A stretch of 64,000 nt of DNA from an uncultured Eubacteriales bacterium (GCA_934446475.1 CAKSEH010000001.1:124001-188000); one strand, 5' to 3'. Numbered from the stretch's first letter, positions 42,771 to 52,560 are shown. Notes: generated from the sequence alone by a model not told the origin. A program made the numbers and translations.

Positions 42771-43492
42771 TGTCTTTCATCCTTATTTGAATAGGTTTCG
42801 CAAAATCTTGCCATAAATGAAGCTGGTTCACCGCCTGCGTAAAGGTGAGACAAATCCCCAAACTGCATACATCTGAACGCCGCTATGCCTTGTTCTCTTT
42901 CCTCGGTAGCGAGAACCGTTACTGATGATGGCAGTGCCACAAAACCGTGCCAAAGAGCGACGGGTGAAATATTAAGAAGATGGGAAAGCATAACGCATTC
43001 AACGCCGAAATGACAGAAGAAAACAAGAGTTTCCCTGCTTTCTTTTTTTACGGTATATATACGGCCGTTTCTTTCATATCCGTGTTCGCTCAGTATGCCG
43101 TCAAGTCCGCCGCACACAGCCTCAAAGCGTTCTTTTGTATTTCCGCTTTTCATAATGGGTGTTTCAAGCCATTTATCCACTTCAAGCATACTGTCGTCCT
43201 TCGACCAGTAAGACGGCATAAGGTCCCACGGTATCCGCATTTTTGAGGTGACGGGATCTTTAACATAACCGTCAAATTCCTTAAGCCAATCAAAGGTTTG
43301 CGCCGTTCTGCCGAGAGCGGCGAGCGTGGGAGCAGCCGTAGCTTTTGCCCTGCCGTAAGGCGAACAATAAAATTCGCTCACTTCAAGCTTTATAAGCCTT
43401 TCGGTTAAAAGTTCGACCTCTCTTTTACCTTTTTCAGTTACGGTATCGTGTTCATAATCGGGATCTGCGTGTCTTACAATAATAATTTTCAT
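42767..43492 (-). CDS. Histidine phosphatase superfamily protein
   Basis: 241 residues beginning MKIIIVRHADPDYE, the RHG-type catalytic motif (here RHA) of the phosphoglycerate mutase-like superfamily. A second catalytic His lies in VFFCHFGVE, and SPYGRAKATAAPTL matches the conserved Arg block. It is cytoplasmic; substrate unknown. AGGTG lies before the ATG at 43492, which I prefer over 43537 because the latter overlaps the MocR gene without a ribosome-binding site. Confidence 0.87.
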   Translation of the reverse strand: MKIIIVRHADPDYEHDTVTEKGKREVELLTERLIKLEVSEFYCSPYGRAKATAAPTLAALGRTAQTFDWLKEFDGYVKDPVTSKMRIPWDLMPSYWSKDDSMLEVDKWLETPIMKSGNTKERFEAVCGGLDGILSEHGYERNGRIYTVKKESRETLVFFCHFGVECVMLSHLLNISPVALWHGFVALPSSVTVLATEEREQGIAAFRCMQFGDLSHLYAGGEPASFMARFCETYSNKDERH

Positions 43493-43526
43493 AAAATTCA
43501 CCTTTTTAAATATAACATTATTGCTC

Positions 43527-44795
43527 TCATCTTTCAAGAACTTTTAACAGCTTATCCGCAGCATCGCAAAGTTTCTCCTGGGGCACTGCCGACGGTGAAA
43601 GCATAAGGACGCACCTGCCGTTTTCTCTTTTTTCGCAAAAAACTTTTATTCCCGTTTTTAAAAAATCACCGGCACTGCCGCTGAAATCGCACTCAACTCT
43701 TATTTGGAGCGAATTTTCGCCTATGGTTATGTTCAAAGCGGGAAGTTTTTCTTTGAGAATTTCGGCGAAAACTTTTGTTTTGTAAGCATATATACGCCTT
43801 GCTTTTCTTATCTGAGCCGATATGTGCCCCTCTCTTATAAAACCGCAAAGCGCTATTTGCTCGGTTTTTGAAGCGGTTTGCGCATATTTAAATTCATTTT
43901 GTTTGAAAGCTTCAAAAAGAGCGTCGGTAAGGACCATAAAGCTTATTCTTATTCCCGGCAATAGCATAGCCGAAAAAGAACCTATGTAAACTATGTTCTT
44001 ATGTCCGAGAGCATACAGCGACGGCGTGGGTCTGACATTATAAAGCAATTCGCTCTCATAATCGTCCTCTATAACGGTTTTAAAATTTTCCGCCGAATAC
44101 CTTACAAGCTCAAGTCTCCGCTTTATCGGCATAACATCTCCGAATCTTGTCATATGAGACGGCGAAACATATATAACATCTGCGGTTTTATCCCTTGTGT
44201 GCACATTGTATCCCGCTGTTTTAAAGACGGCTCTTCCGAGAGCAAAGCTTTCATCGGGAAAAGATATGCTATTACTTTTTTCGGAAGATTTGAGCAGCGA
44301 GGAAAGTATATACAAGAGAGGCTGTACTCCCGCTCCGATAACAATTCTTTCGGGAGACGCTATAACATTTCGCCTTTTCCGTATATAATCGGATATTGCG
44401 CACCTCAAGTCATATTCCCCCTGAGGTTCACTGTAAGAAAGAAGCCGTTCCTTTTGCCTTAAGGCATTCTTGACGTATCTTTGCCACAATTTCACATCAA
44501 AGCTCTGCGCATCTGCACCGTTGCCGGAAAGGTCATAATATATTTTCTTCCTGTTTTCCTGCGGTGCCTGAACGGTATTAAACATCGCTTTTGCAGAAAC
44601 CGTATACCCGCTTTTTTCCTTTGAAATTATATAGCCGTCCGCACAGAGTGCAAAATAAGCGTTTGAGACGGTGGTGACCGAAACGCCGTACTGCTCGGAA
44701 GCTTTTCTCACCGAAAGGAGTTTGTCTCCGCTCTTTAATTCTCCGGATTCTATCATAGATTTTACCGATGAATATAAAATATCGTATTTTTTCAC
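43527..44795 (-). CDS. MocR/PdxR-type regulator: GntR winged helix fused to an aminotransferase-like domain
   Basis: 422 residues. Residues 1-70 are a GntR winged helix (LLSVRKASEQYGVSVTTVSN). The remainder is a fold-type I aminotransferase domain that binds pyridoxal 5'-phosphate: VIGAGVQPLLYILSSLL, VIEDDYESELLY and YIGSFSAMLLPGIR, although the classical catalytic Lys motif SFSK reads SFSA here. Divergent orientation from pdxK and an ECF S-component makes it the likely vitamin B6 regulator. Loss of that Lys would affect covalent PLP binding, which is worth noting. Confidence 0.88.
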   Translation of the reverse strand: MKKYDILYSSVKSMIESGELKSGDKLLSVRKASEQYGVSVTTVSNAYFALCADGYIISKEKSGYTVSAKAMFNTVQAPQENRKKIYYDLSGNGADAQSFDVKLWQRYVKNALRQKERLLSYSEPQGEYDLRCAISDYIRKRRNVIASPERIVIGAGVQPLLYILSSLLKSSEKSNSISFPDESFALGRAVFKTAGYNVHTRDKTADVIYVSPSHMTRFGDVMPIKRRLELVRYSAENFKTVIEDDYESELLYNVRPTPSLYALGHKNIVYIGSFSAMLLPGIRISFMVLTDALFEAFKQNEFKYAQTASKTEQIALCGFIREGHISAQIRKARRIYAYKTKVFAEILKEKLPALNITIGENSLQIRVECDFSGSAGDFLKTGIKVFCEKRENGRCVLMLSPSAVPQEKLCDAADKLLKVLER

Positions 44796-44821
44796 AACTG
44801 TACCTCAAAAAAATATCAAAA

Positions 44822-44857
44822 CTGTGTATTTTAAAAAACACAGAAGTATTATATAAT
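44822..44857 (+). promoter_or_regulatory. pdxK promoter with overlapping inverted repeat
   Basis: CTGTGT (44822-44827) and ACACAG (44838-44843) form an inverted repeat with a 10-nt spacer, overlapping the -35 region of a TATAAT -10 (44852-44857). It is a candidate site for the divergent MocR regulator. Confidence 0.55.
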
Positions 44858-44887
44858 ATCACGGTAAAATATGCAAGGGGTGAAAAT

Positions 44888-45676
44888 ATGAAAAGCTGCG
44901 CCGTTATCAACGATATTTCGGGATTCGGGAAATGCTCGCTTTCCGCTGCACTTCCGATACTTGCCGCTATGGGAATATCCGCCTCTCCTGTCGTAACCGG
45001 TGTATTCACTTCTCAGACTGGATTTGACAGTTACGAATATACAGACCAGACAGACTTTATGTATAAATATATAAGTGAATGGAAGAAGTTAAAACCCGAA
45101 TTTGACGCTATACTTACAGGTTTTTTACCGAACAGCCGACAGACGGATACGGTATTTGATTTTATAAAAGAGTTCGCCTCATGTAATACTTTGATAGTAA
45201 CCGACCCCGCCATTGCCGACGACGGCAAGCTTTACGGCACATCAAGCAAAAAAACAGCAGACGGACTTTTAAAAATTTGTTTCAGTTCCGATGTTATAAC
45301 CCCGAATCGGACAGAGCTGATACTTTTAAGCGGCGAAACGGATATAAAAAAGGGAGCCGAAAAGCTTTTGGAGGGCGGCGCAAAGGCAGTAGTCGTCACC
45401 GGTGTTAAAAATCACGGCAATATATCAACATATGTATTTAAAAATGGTTCATCCGAGCGATTTGACAGCGAGCTTGTAACACTCGGCGGCGAAAGCAGTT
45501 TTTCGGGCACAGGAGATATTTTTTCTGCGTTTATCACGGGGAAACTGCTGGCTCTCGAAAGTCTTGAACAAGCGGTTTGCGAAGCGGTGAATTTCATAGG
45601 GCGCTCGATCAAATCGACGCCCGTGAGAAACAGAAATTTCGGAATAGATTTTGAACCTATGCTCAAAAGTATATAA
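44888..45676 (+). CDS. pdxK: Pyridoxal/pyridoxamine kinase
   Basis: Phosphorylates vitamin B6 vitamers to their 5'-phosphates. The 262-residue protein belongs to the ribokinase-like PdxK/PdxY group: MKSCAVINDISGFGKCSLS, TGVFTSQTGFDSY, DPAIADDGKLYG, ITPNRTEL and the anion-hole motif GTGDIFSAFITG with the catalytic Asp. GGGGTG lies before the ATG at 44888. The MocR regulator and S-component context supports the B6 assignment over a hydroxymethylpyrimidine kinase. Confidence 0.9.
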   Translation: MKSCAVINDISGFGKCSLSAALPILAAMGISASPVVTGVFTSQTGFDSYEYTDQTDFMYKYISEWKKLKPEFDAILTGFLPNSRQTDTVFDFIKEFASCNTLIVTDPAIADDGKLYGTSSKKTADGLLKICFSSDVITPNRTELILLSGETDIKKGAEKLLEGGAKAVVVTGVKNHGNISTYVFKNGSSERFDSELVTLGGESSFSGTGDIFSAFITGKLLALESLEQAVCEAVNFIGRSIKSTPVRNRNFGIDFEPMLKSI

Positions 45677-45691
45677 AAGGAGAAGATATTT

Positions 45692-46216
45692 ATGAATACA
45701 AAGCTTAAAAAGGTATCGCTTGCGGCCCTCTTTGCCGCTTTATGCGCCGTTGCAACCGCATTTGTTAAAGTTCCCACGGGAATTAACGAAGGATATGTTC
45801 ATTTCGGTGATTCAATCATTTACATAGCCGCTTGTCTGCTCGGTCCTATTGCGGCGGCGTCCGCAGCAATAGGCGGCGCACTTGCCGACATAATAGCGGG
45901 GGCTGCCGTTTGGGCGCCTGCTTCGGCGATAATTAAAGTGCTTATTACAGTTCCGTTTTTAATTTCGGGAGCGCTTTTAAAGAAAAAAGGCAAAAGCAAT
46001 CTTAAAATCGTAAATCCGTCAAGCATTGCAGCCTGTGTAATATCGGGTATAATAACCGTGTTCGGATACTACATTGCGGAAGGAATAATATTTGCCTTTA
46101 AATCATCGATCATATCGCTCCCGTTCAATGTAATTCAGGCTGTCGGAAGCGCAATTGTTTTCGTTTTACTGGGGTTTGCCCTTGATGCGGTCAAGGTAAA
46201 ACAAATTATTAAATAA
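45692..46216 (+). CDS. ECF transporter S component, probably for pyridoxine
   Basis: 174 residues with six membrane helices and the small-residue N-terminal pattern SLAALFAALCAVATAF used to dock onto the shared EcfT module. The block GYVHFGDSIIYIAACLLG is typical of this S-component group. It lies 15 nt after pdxK. The substrate is inferred from that neighbourhood as pyridoxine or pyridoxal; the protein fold alone cannot tell. The shared ECF ATPases and EcfT are not in the window. Confidence 0.82.
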   Translation: MNTKLKKVSLAALFAALCAVATAFVKVPTGINEGYVHFGDSIIYIAACLLGPIAAASAAIGGALADIIAGAAVWAPASAIIKVLITVPFLISGALLKKKGKSNLKIVNPSSIAACVISGIITVFGYYIAEGIIFAFKSSIISLPFNVIQAVGSAIVFVLLGFALDAVKVKQIIK

Positions 46217-46231
46217 CGGCGGAATAATAAA

Positions 46232-46852
46232 ATGGCAGATATAATTTATCTTTTTGAAAACACACCTTACTTTAATATTACAAATAAATGTCCGTGCAGA
46301 TGTACCTTTTGTATAAGAAACGAAAAGAATGCTGTCGGTCAGGCAAAAGCGCTTTGGCACAAAAGCCAGCCTACTTTCGACGAAATAAAATCGGCTGTTG
46401 ACGCCTTTGATTGGACCGATGTCAAAAAGGCTGTTTTCTGCGGATACGGCGAGCCTACAAGCGAACTTGAACTCTTGATAAAAACCGCAAAGTATGTAAA
46501 AGAAAAAGTTCCGGGAATAAAACTCAGGCTCAATACAAACGGGCTTTCTGATCTCATTAACAACCGTTCTACGGCAAAAGAAATCTGTTCGGTTATCGAC
46601 TCGGTTTCGGTCTCTCTAAATGAAGTTACAAGTGAAAAATACGACGAGATAACACGAAACATTTACCCCGGCAAAGCGTTTGGCGCAATGCTTAAATTCA
46701 CGGCGGACTGCGTAAACGAAGGCTGCGATGTTAAAATGACCGTAGTTGATGTTATATCGCCCGACGATATCGAAAAAGCAAGGGCCTTGTGCGAGAAGGC
46801 AGGAGCTTCGTTCAGGGTAAGGCAGTTTATAAAAAAAGATACAAAATACTGA
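46232..46852 (+). CDS. Radical SAM protein, TatD-associated family
   Basis: 206 residues, short for a radical SAM enzyme. The 4Fe-4S motif CX3CX2C is visible as NKCPCRCTFCIRNEKNA near the N-terminus. The GGE-like SAM-binding motif is CGYGEPTSEL, and LRLNTNGLSDLI follows. There is no second iron-sulfur domain. The family is frequent beside tatD in Firmicutes; tatD is not adjacent here. The reaction is unknown. It ends just before a bidirectional terminator. Confidence 0.87.
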   Translation: MADIIYLFENTPYFNITNKCPCRCTFCIRNEKNAVGQAKALWHKSQPTFDEIKSAVDAFDWTDVKKAVFCGYGEPTSELELLIKTAKYVKEKVPGIKLRLNTNGLSDLINNRSTAKEICSVIDSVSVSLNEVTSEKYDEITRNIYPGKAFGAMLKFTADCVNEGCDVKMTVVDVISPDDIEKARALCEKAGASFRVRQFIKKDTKY

Positions 46853-46856
46853 TAAA

Positions 46857-46901
46857 AAAGACGGTTCGGAACTTCTTTTAAAAGTATCCCGAACCGTCTT
46901 T
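46857..46901. terminator. Bidirectional terminator
   Basis: AAAGACGGTTCGG (46857-46869) pairs with CCGAACCGTCTTT (46889-46901), flanked by A- and T-rich tails. It serves the radical SAM gene and the convergent membrane protein gene. Confidence 0.85.
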
Positions 46902-46906
46902 GATTT

Positions 46907-47677
46907 TCACTTTTTGCTGCGTGCGGTTTTAAGTCTTTCGTAGGCATTTTTATATTTGCCCGTTTTAAGATTTGAAAAGGCATTGAACATATGGTCGTGA
47001 ACAATGTTCTTTTTATTTATAAGCGCTTCATACTGCTCTTTAAGTTTATCCGAATCTTCTGCTTTCTCCTTTATATAAACCGTTCCTTCGCTGACGCCGC
47101 CGCCTATTTTATCCGAAAGCTTTTCAAGTTTTTGAGCAGCCTCGTCAATGGCTGTCATACGCTTATCTATTTTAAGCGAGGCTTCCAGCGTTACGCTCGT
47201 ATCGAAAATTACAGTAACGGTAAAAACGGCAAGCAGCAATATGCCTAGCCACAACGGCAAAATTCCCACGAGAGCCGCTATAAGAGGCTGAACGACATAC
47301 ACTATAGCCATACATCCCACTCCCCACAAGAGGGAAAAAGTAAGACAAATATAGCCCTTTATGTTCATAAAGCAGTTTGAATAGTCCCAAAGCTTTTGGT
47401 GAAACATCTTTTCACTTACAAAGCCGACGGCAAATTCAAGATCCGAGGTTATTATAACCGAGAGCACATAAACGAGCAACGGGAATTTAAAAAACGGTTT
47501 TAAAAGGCACAAAACGAAAACAACTCCGAAGCCGTAAATAGGGCAAACAGGTCCCAACAAAAAGCCCCTGTTTACAAATTTGCCCTTTCTGAATGCGGCA
47601 AAAGCGACTTCGCTTATCCAGCCTAAAAAAGCGTATATATAAAAATAAAACATCAGTTCATATACGGAATATGCCAT
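46907..47677 (-). CDS. Putative ABC transporter permease-like membrane protein (CmpB family, PF06541)
   Basis: 256 residues: five membrane helices in the first 165 residues, with the family block FLGWISEVAFAAFRKGKFVN, RGFLLGPVCPIYGFG and FHQKLWDYS. A 90-residue cytoplasmic coiled coil (KLEKLSDKIGGGVSEGTVYI) follows. The Pfam name suggests a transporter but no ATPase lies near, and the role is unknown. It stands between two terminators. Confidence 0.82.
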   Translation of the reverse strand: MAYSVYELMFYFYIYAFLGWISEVAFAAFRKGKFVNRGFLLGPVCPIYGFGVVFVLCLLKPFFKFPLLVYVLSVIITSDLEFAVGFVSEKMFHQKLWDYSNCFMNIKGYICLTFSLLWGVGCMAIVYVVQPLIAALVGILPLWLGILLLAVFTVTVIFDTSVTLEASLKIDKRMTAIDEAAQKLEKLSDKIGGGVSEGTVYIKEKAEDSDKLKEQYEALINKKNIVHDHMFNAFSNLKTGKYKNAYERLKTARSKK

Positions 47678-47695
47678 ATAAATACTCCCCTAGCC

Positions 47696-47730
47696 CGAAA
47701 AGCCGCAGCCTGTTTTTCGGGTTGCGGCTT
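47696..47730 (-). terminator. Terminator after the heptad-repeat gene
   Basis: AAGCCGCA (47700-47707) pairs with TGCGGCTT (47723-47730), with TTTTC following on the minus strand. Confidence 0.65.
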
Positions 47731-47744
47731 CTGCTTTTTAAATA

Positions 47745-49727
47745 TTATTTCTTTGTTTTTTCGGTTTTATTCTTTATCGAATCGGTACGGTAAATGAATT
47801 TCACCTGACCTGACATTTCATCGGATATTCCCGAGAAGTTCTTATATGATTTCGAAACATCCGCAGTTGCCTTTACTCTGGTTATAAGACCTGCTATATC
47901 GCCGTTTACGGCATCGGTAAGCTTTTTTATACCCTTGTCGTTAAATTCACTGAGTCCGGAATTTAACTTCATAGCGCCGTTTTTAAGTTCTGTCACGCCG
48001 CTTACAAGTGCAGGTGTGTTATTCTTAAGAGTCAGTATGCCGTTGTAAAGCTCGTTTATACCGTCTTTTAATTCTTTTATTCCTTCGTTTAACTCCTTAG
48101 CTCCGGCATCCGCTTCGGCAACGCCTGCGGTATAGTCCGCTATTCCTACATAAAGCTCGTTATAACCGTCAAGCTGACCCTTTAATTCCTTAACTGCTTT
48201 TGCGCCTGCTTTTGCATCGTTTACTGCCTTGTTTATCTGATTTTGGACATCTGCACTCTTCATATTTTCCGTAACAAGAGCATTTATCTGATTTTTAACT
48301 GCAGCGGTTTGCATCTGAGCTTTAACGGTATTTTCTATCGCAGCTTTCTGCTCTGCGGGAATCTCGTTATTTTTAAGCTTTTGCTCATACTGCTCGTATG
48401 TCATACCGAAGTTTGAAACGACGGTGCCCGTAATTTGCTTTCTTACCTCTGCGGTAACCGTTTCGGTCACCTTTGTTTTGGCGGCGGCGGTAGCCTGCTT
48501 TCTTACTTCGCTTTCGGAAAGCGATTTAACAACCGCATCAAGCGTTGAGGCATAATTGTTTATTGTAAGCTCAGGAACGGTAAGACCCGCCTTTTTAAGC
48601 TCACTGTCTGCATTTTTAAGTAAAGCTTCAAACACCTTTTTTGAGCCCTCTGTGAGCTCGCTGTTTTTGCTTGTGAGTAAGTCCAGTCCGAGAGAAAGTT
48701 TGTTGCTGCCATCTGCTGCCTTGCCCGTACCTAAATTGAGTTTCTCGGCTCCTGCGGCAAGTTTATCTACACCTTGGATAAGTTCATTTGATTTATCAAG
48801 CAGTGTGCAAAGTCCGCCGTAAAGCTGAGATGAACCCGAAAGGAGCTGATCCATAGCCGATGTGAGCTGAGTAAGAGAATTTGTAAGGTCATCCGCAGAA
48901 TTCAGCTTACCGGAATCTATTTTATTGAATACTTCGTTGGTTGCTATCGTTATCGTGTTGGTCATTTCAAAGTTTTTAACATCTGCGGTTATCTCAACAT
49001 AGCTCGGAATATTAAGCTTTTGCTTATCGATGTTAAGGTTATCCTGCAGACCGGGGAAAGTAACCCCGATGACAGCGGTGCGGCTGCCGTCGTTTATTAT
49101 TTTTCCGTTTGTAACATCAACATTTGTGAAAACCTTATTATCAAGCAGCATTCCCGTAAGCATTGCAAAAGGAACATAGATTTTCTCCTGTTTTCCGTCT
49201 ATATTTACCGTCTGGTACTGATTGTTTGTATAATCATAACGGATAGTAAGTTTTCCGCTCTTTCCCGCAAGCTTTGAAGGTGATATTGATTTACCGTCAA
49301 GTGTGTAAGATACCGAAAGATTTACCGGTAACTCCTTTGATATATCGCCCTGAAGGTATATATCGTTGCCTTCGGCGTCCCAAACTTTCATATTGTCGCC
49401 GTTCAATGTATAGGTTTCGTTACCCTTTACATTCTTGACATTCTTAAGCTCCGACTTATCGTTTATTGTATCTTTGCCGGCTGCGTTCTTTATCCAATCG
49501 CTTACTATTATTTTTGAAACGCTGCCGTCGGCTCCGGCAAGTACGTAAACTGTCTCGTCCTTTGAGAGTTGAGCCGAAGAATCCTTCGAAGAAGAAGTTT
49601 TGCTCTCGGTTTTCGTGCTGTCATTACTGTTGGATTTTGCTGCAAATACGGTAGCGCCGAGACTGCACAAAACAAGCGCCGTGCAAAGTATTACCGAAAG
49701 CGGTTTATATGCAAATTTCTTTTTCAT
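47745..49727 (-). CDS. Exported XXXLXXG heptad-repeat protein, partner of the MMPL transporter
   Basis: 660 residues from the ATG at 49727, preceded by GGAGG, 2 nt downstream of the MMPL gene. It has a signal peptide (residues 1-30, ending ATVFAA), a beta-rich domain (residues about 60-260), and long stretches of the leucine-glycine heptad (for example GKAADGSNKLSLGLDLL, and ELNEGIKELKDGINELYNG) interrupted by a Lys/Glu helical part. No C-terminal membrane helix was seen. This matches the Pip/YhgE-type repeat proteins encoded with MMPL permeases in Firmicutes. Probably secreted or surface-held; function unknown. Confidence 0.85.
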   Translation of the reverse strand: MKKKFAYKPLSVILCTALVLCSLGATVFAAKSNSNDSTKTESKTSSSKDSSAQLSKDETVYVLAGADGSVSKIIVSDWIKNAAGKDTINDKSELKNVKNVKGNETYTLNGDNMKVWDAEGNDIYLQGDISKELPVNLSVSYTLDGKSISPSKLAGKSGKLTIRYDYTNNQYQTVNIDGKQEKIYVPFAMLTGMLLDNKVFTNVDVTNGKIINDGSRTAVIGVTFPGLQDNLNIDKQKLNIPSYVEITADVKNFEMTNTITIATNEVFNKIDSGKLNSADDLTNSLTQLTSAMDQLLSGSSQLYGGLCTLLDKSNELIQGVDKLAAGAEKLNLGTGKAADGSNKLSLGLDLLTSKNSELTEGSKKVFEALLKNADSELKKAGLTVPELTINNYASTLDAVVKSLSESEVRKQATAAAKTKVTETVTAEVRKQITGTVVSNFGMTYEQYEQKLKNNEIPAEQKAAIENTVKAQMQTAAVKNQINALVTENMKSADVQNQINKAVNDAKAGAKAVKELKGQLDGYNELYVGIADYTAGVAEADAGAKELNEGIKELKDGINELYNGILTLKNNTPALVSGVTELKNGAMKLNSGLSEFNDKGIKKLTDAVNGDIAGLITRVKATADVSKSYKNFSGISDEMSGQVKFIYRTDSIKNKTEKTKK

Positions 49728-49729
49728 TT

Positions 49730-51817
49730 TTACTTTACCTCCGATTTTCTGATTATTTTTTTCATTCCGGATGTTGTGGCGCATATAAGTTTATCGCAAA
49801 GCATAAGCAGGGCCGGCAGAATGAATATTACGCAGAGCATACTTACCACTGCGCCTCTCGCCATAAGCATACACATCGAGCTGATGATATCGATGTTTGA
49901 ATAAACCGCAACTCCGAATGTTGCCGCAAACAGTCCCATACCGGAAACAATTATCGAGGGTATTGAGGTTGAAAGGGCTGTATGAACCGAAGTGCGCTTG
50001 TCGTTCCCGGCAATTCGTTCGGCTTTATACCTCGTTGTCATAAGTATAGCGTAATCCACCGTTGCGCCGAGCTGGATAGTGCTTATGCATATAGGAGCTA
50101 TAAACGGAAGTGATTGACCTAAATAATGCGGTAATCCGAGATTTATGAATATTGCAAGCTCTATTACCGATATAAGTATAAACGGAAGGCTTATGCTCTT
50201 TTCAACTATGGCTATTATCACAAATATTGCAATTATTGAAATAGCGTCAACAACTTTAAAGTCGTGATCGGTAGTTTCTATCATATCCTTCATACAGGGT
50301 GCTTCGCCTATAAGCATACCTTTGCTGTCATACTTCTTGAGTATATTGTTAAGACTGTCTATCTGAGCGTTAACGTTATCGCTTGCGACCTTGTATTCCG
50401 AATTTATAAGGAGCAGTTCCCATTTATCGCTTTTAAGGACACTGCTGAGTTCTTCGGGTATTATTTCCTCGGGAACTCTTGAGCCGATAACCGATTCAAG
50501 TCCGAGAACATATTTAACACCGTCAACCTCTTCCATTTCATCCATCATATCACGGACGGACTTATCTGAAACATCAGAACTTACAAGCACCATATGGGTC
50601 GAAGCTATATCAAATTCCTCCGAAAGTTTCGAGTTTGCTATAACATACTCCATATCCTTAGGCAGGCATTCGCCCATATCATAATAAACTTCGCTGTTTG
50701 TCTTTGAATATCCGTAATAGGCGGGGGGAACCAAAACAAGGAATATGACAAGAAATACGGGGAAAACTTTTATAACGCCGTTTGAAAGTTTATTCATATT
50801 CGGGATAAGCGATTTATGCTTTGTTTTCTGAAGCGGCTTATCGAGTACAAGTATCATTGAGGGCAAAACGGTTACGCAGCCGATAACTCCGAAAATAACG
50901 CCCTTTGCCATAACTATTCCGAGGTCTTTACCGAGTGTAAAACTCATAAAGCAAAGTGCCGCAAATCCGGCAACCGTTGTTACCGAGCTTCCCACAACGC
51001 TTGTAAGCGTTTCTTTTATAGCTACCGCCATAGCTTCATTATTATCGGAAAATCTTTCCCTTTGTTCGTTATAGCTGTGCCAGAGGAATATGGAATAGTC
51101 CATAGTAACCGCAAGCTGAAGGACTGCCGAAAGCGCCTTGGTTATGTATGAGATCTCTCCCATAAAGTAGTTACTGCCCAGATTTAAGACTATCATCATA
51201 CCTATCGAGGCAAGGAACACAAACGGAACGAGCCAACCGTCAAGCAGCACGAGCATTGCAACCGTTGCAAGCAGTACCGCTATTCCGACATAAACCGGTT
51301 CTTCTCTTTCGCACAGATCCTTAAGGTCGGTAACAAGCGCCGACATACCCGAAACGAAACACTGTTTTCCGGCAATGGAACGAACCTGCCTTATGGCGTC
51401 CATAGTTTCATCGGCAGAAGTTGAGGTGTCGAAAAATATCGCCATAAGAGTTGCATTATCGGTATTGAATTCATTATAAATCGAATCGGGAAGCATCTCC
51501 TTAGGAAACGTAAGATCGGATATCCCGGCATAAGAAAGCACTGTTTCAACGTGGTCTACTTTCTTTATTTTATCGCTGAGTTTTTTAATATCCTTATCTT
51601 CCATATCTTCGATAACAACAAAGGAAAACGCACCCTTACCGAAATCGTCCAGCAACTCGTTTTGTCCCTTTACGGTATCCATATCCTCGGGAAGATAATT
51701 AAGCATATCATAATTTATTCTTGTTCCTATGATACCGAATATGCTCGGTATCATAAGAGCAACGGAAATTATGATAATCAGGACACGGTGTTTTACAACC
51801 GCTTTTGAAAATCTCAT
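49730..51817 (-). CDS. MMPL/RND-family efflux transporter
   Basis: 695 residues in two homologous halves, each with one helix, a large extracytoplasmic domain and a five-helix bundle: residues about 10-30 and 165-315, then 350-370 and 520-675. The first half contains LAVTMDYSIFLWH and the second LGATVDYAILMTT, both carrying the conserved Asp of proton-coupled RND pumps. No outer-membrane partner is expected in a Gram-positive. It probably exports lipids or amphiphilic drugs. The DUF308 gene lies 6 nt upstream and the heptad-repeat gene 2 nt downstream. Confidence 0.92.
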   Translation of the reverse strand: MRFSKAVVKHRVLIIIISVALMIPSIFGIIGTRINYDMLNYLPEDMDTVKGQNELLDDFGKGAFSFVVIEDMEDKDIKKLSDKIKKVDHVETVLSYAGISDLTFPKEMLPDSIYNEFNTDNATLMAIFFDTSTSADETMDAIRQVRSIAGKQCFVSGMSALVTDLKDLCEREEPVYVGIAVLLATVAMLVLLDGWLVPFVFLASIGMMIVLNLGSNYFMGEISYITKALSAVLQLAVTMDYSIFLWHSYNEQRERFSDNNEAMAVAIKETLTSVVGSSVTTVAGFAALCFMSFTLGKDLGIVMAKGVIFGVIGCVTVLPSMILVLDKPLQKTKHKSLIPNMNKLSNGVIKVFPVFLVIFLVLVPPAYYGYSKTNSEVYYDMGECLPKDMEYVIANSKLSEEFDIASTHMVLVSSDVSDKSVRDMMDEMEEVDGVKYVLGLESVIGSRVPEEIIPEELSSVLKSDKWELLLINSEYKVASDNVNAQIDSLNNILKKYDSKGMLIGEAPCMKDMIETTDHDFKVVDAISIIAIFVIIAIVEKSISLPFILISVIELAIFINLGLPHYLGQSLPFIAPICISTIQLGATVDYAILMTTRYKAERIAGNDKRTSVHTALSTSIPSIIVSGMGLFAATFGVAVYSNIDIISSMCMLMARGAVVSMLCVIFILPALLMLCDKLICATTSGMKKIIRKSEVK

Positions 51818-51823
51818 TTTACC

Positions 51824-52420
51824 TTATTCCTCTTTTCCTTCTTCGTAATCTATCTCAATAACATCGGGTTTTTGATTTTTGACTATTTTAACCGCCGTTA
51901 TAACAGTGCTGAAATTCAAAATACCGTCACATAAAAGCGATATTCCGAGTATCACGGAAATAACATTGCTGCTCTCTCCAGGCCGGAACATAAGAATAAG
52001 TCCGAAAACACCGGATATTATTGAGATTGTAAGAATCAACCACCATTTATCTATTCCGAATTTTCTGGAATCAATTGCAATCTGAAGCTTAAACACGCTG
52101 TCGGCAAGGATCGAAATGCCGAGGGTAATGCAGATAAAGGTCATTAACGCTCCGGGATTTACAAGCATAAGAACGCCGAGCACGCATATAACGATACCGA
52201 ACACAAGATCATACTGAAAAGCAAGTCTGTAAAGATCTTTTGAAAAATATCCTATAAGCTTTACTATACCGAAAGCGATAAGCACAACCCCGCATATTAT
52301 TCCGAGCATTGAAGCGGAAAATTCGGGATTTACGATCAACATAATGCCGAGAACACAAAGCACTGCGGATATTATAATGTATCCCGTTTTTGCTATTCTC
52401 ATCGGAGTGACAGAACGCAT
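51824..52420 (-). CDS. DUF308 (HdeD-like) membrane protein
   Basis: 198 residues with six helices arranged as three repeated pairs, each containing the motif LCVLGIMLIVNP, VLGVLMLVNPG and GVFGLILMFRPG. This is the DUF308/HdeD repeat. It is the first gene of the three-gene MMPL operon. A role in stress response is only suggested by the E. coli family name. Confidence 0.85.
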   Translation of the reverse strand: MRSVTPMRIAKTGYIIISAVLCVLGIMLIVNPEFSASMLGIICGVVLIAFGIVKLIGYFSKDLYRLAFQYDLVFGIVICVLGVLMLVNPGALMTFICITLGISILADSVFKLQIAIDSRKFGIDKWWLILTISIISGVFGLILMFRPGESSNVISVILGISLLCDGILNFSTVITAVKIVKNQKPDVIEIDYEEGKEE

Positions 52421-52560
52421 CTAAAACGCCTCCCCTTTTAAAATTTTCTCGGGCTCTGCCCGATTTCCTGATACAGTATACAAAGTTTTGCCGGTATACG
52501 GAATAGTCAAACCTGCCTTAACTGACGAAATTTTGTACAGTTTAAAGTGAATTGACCGAA

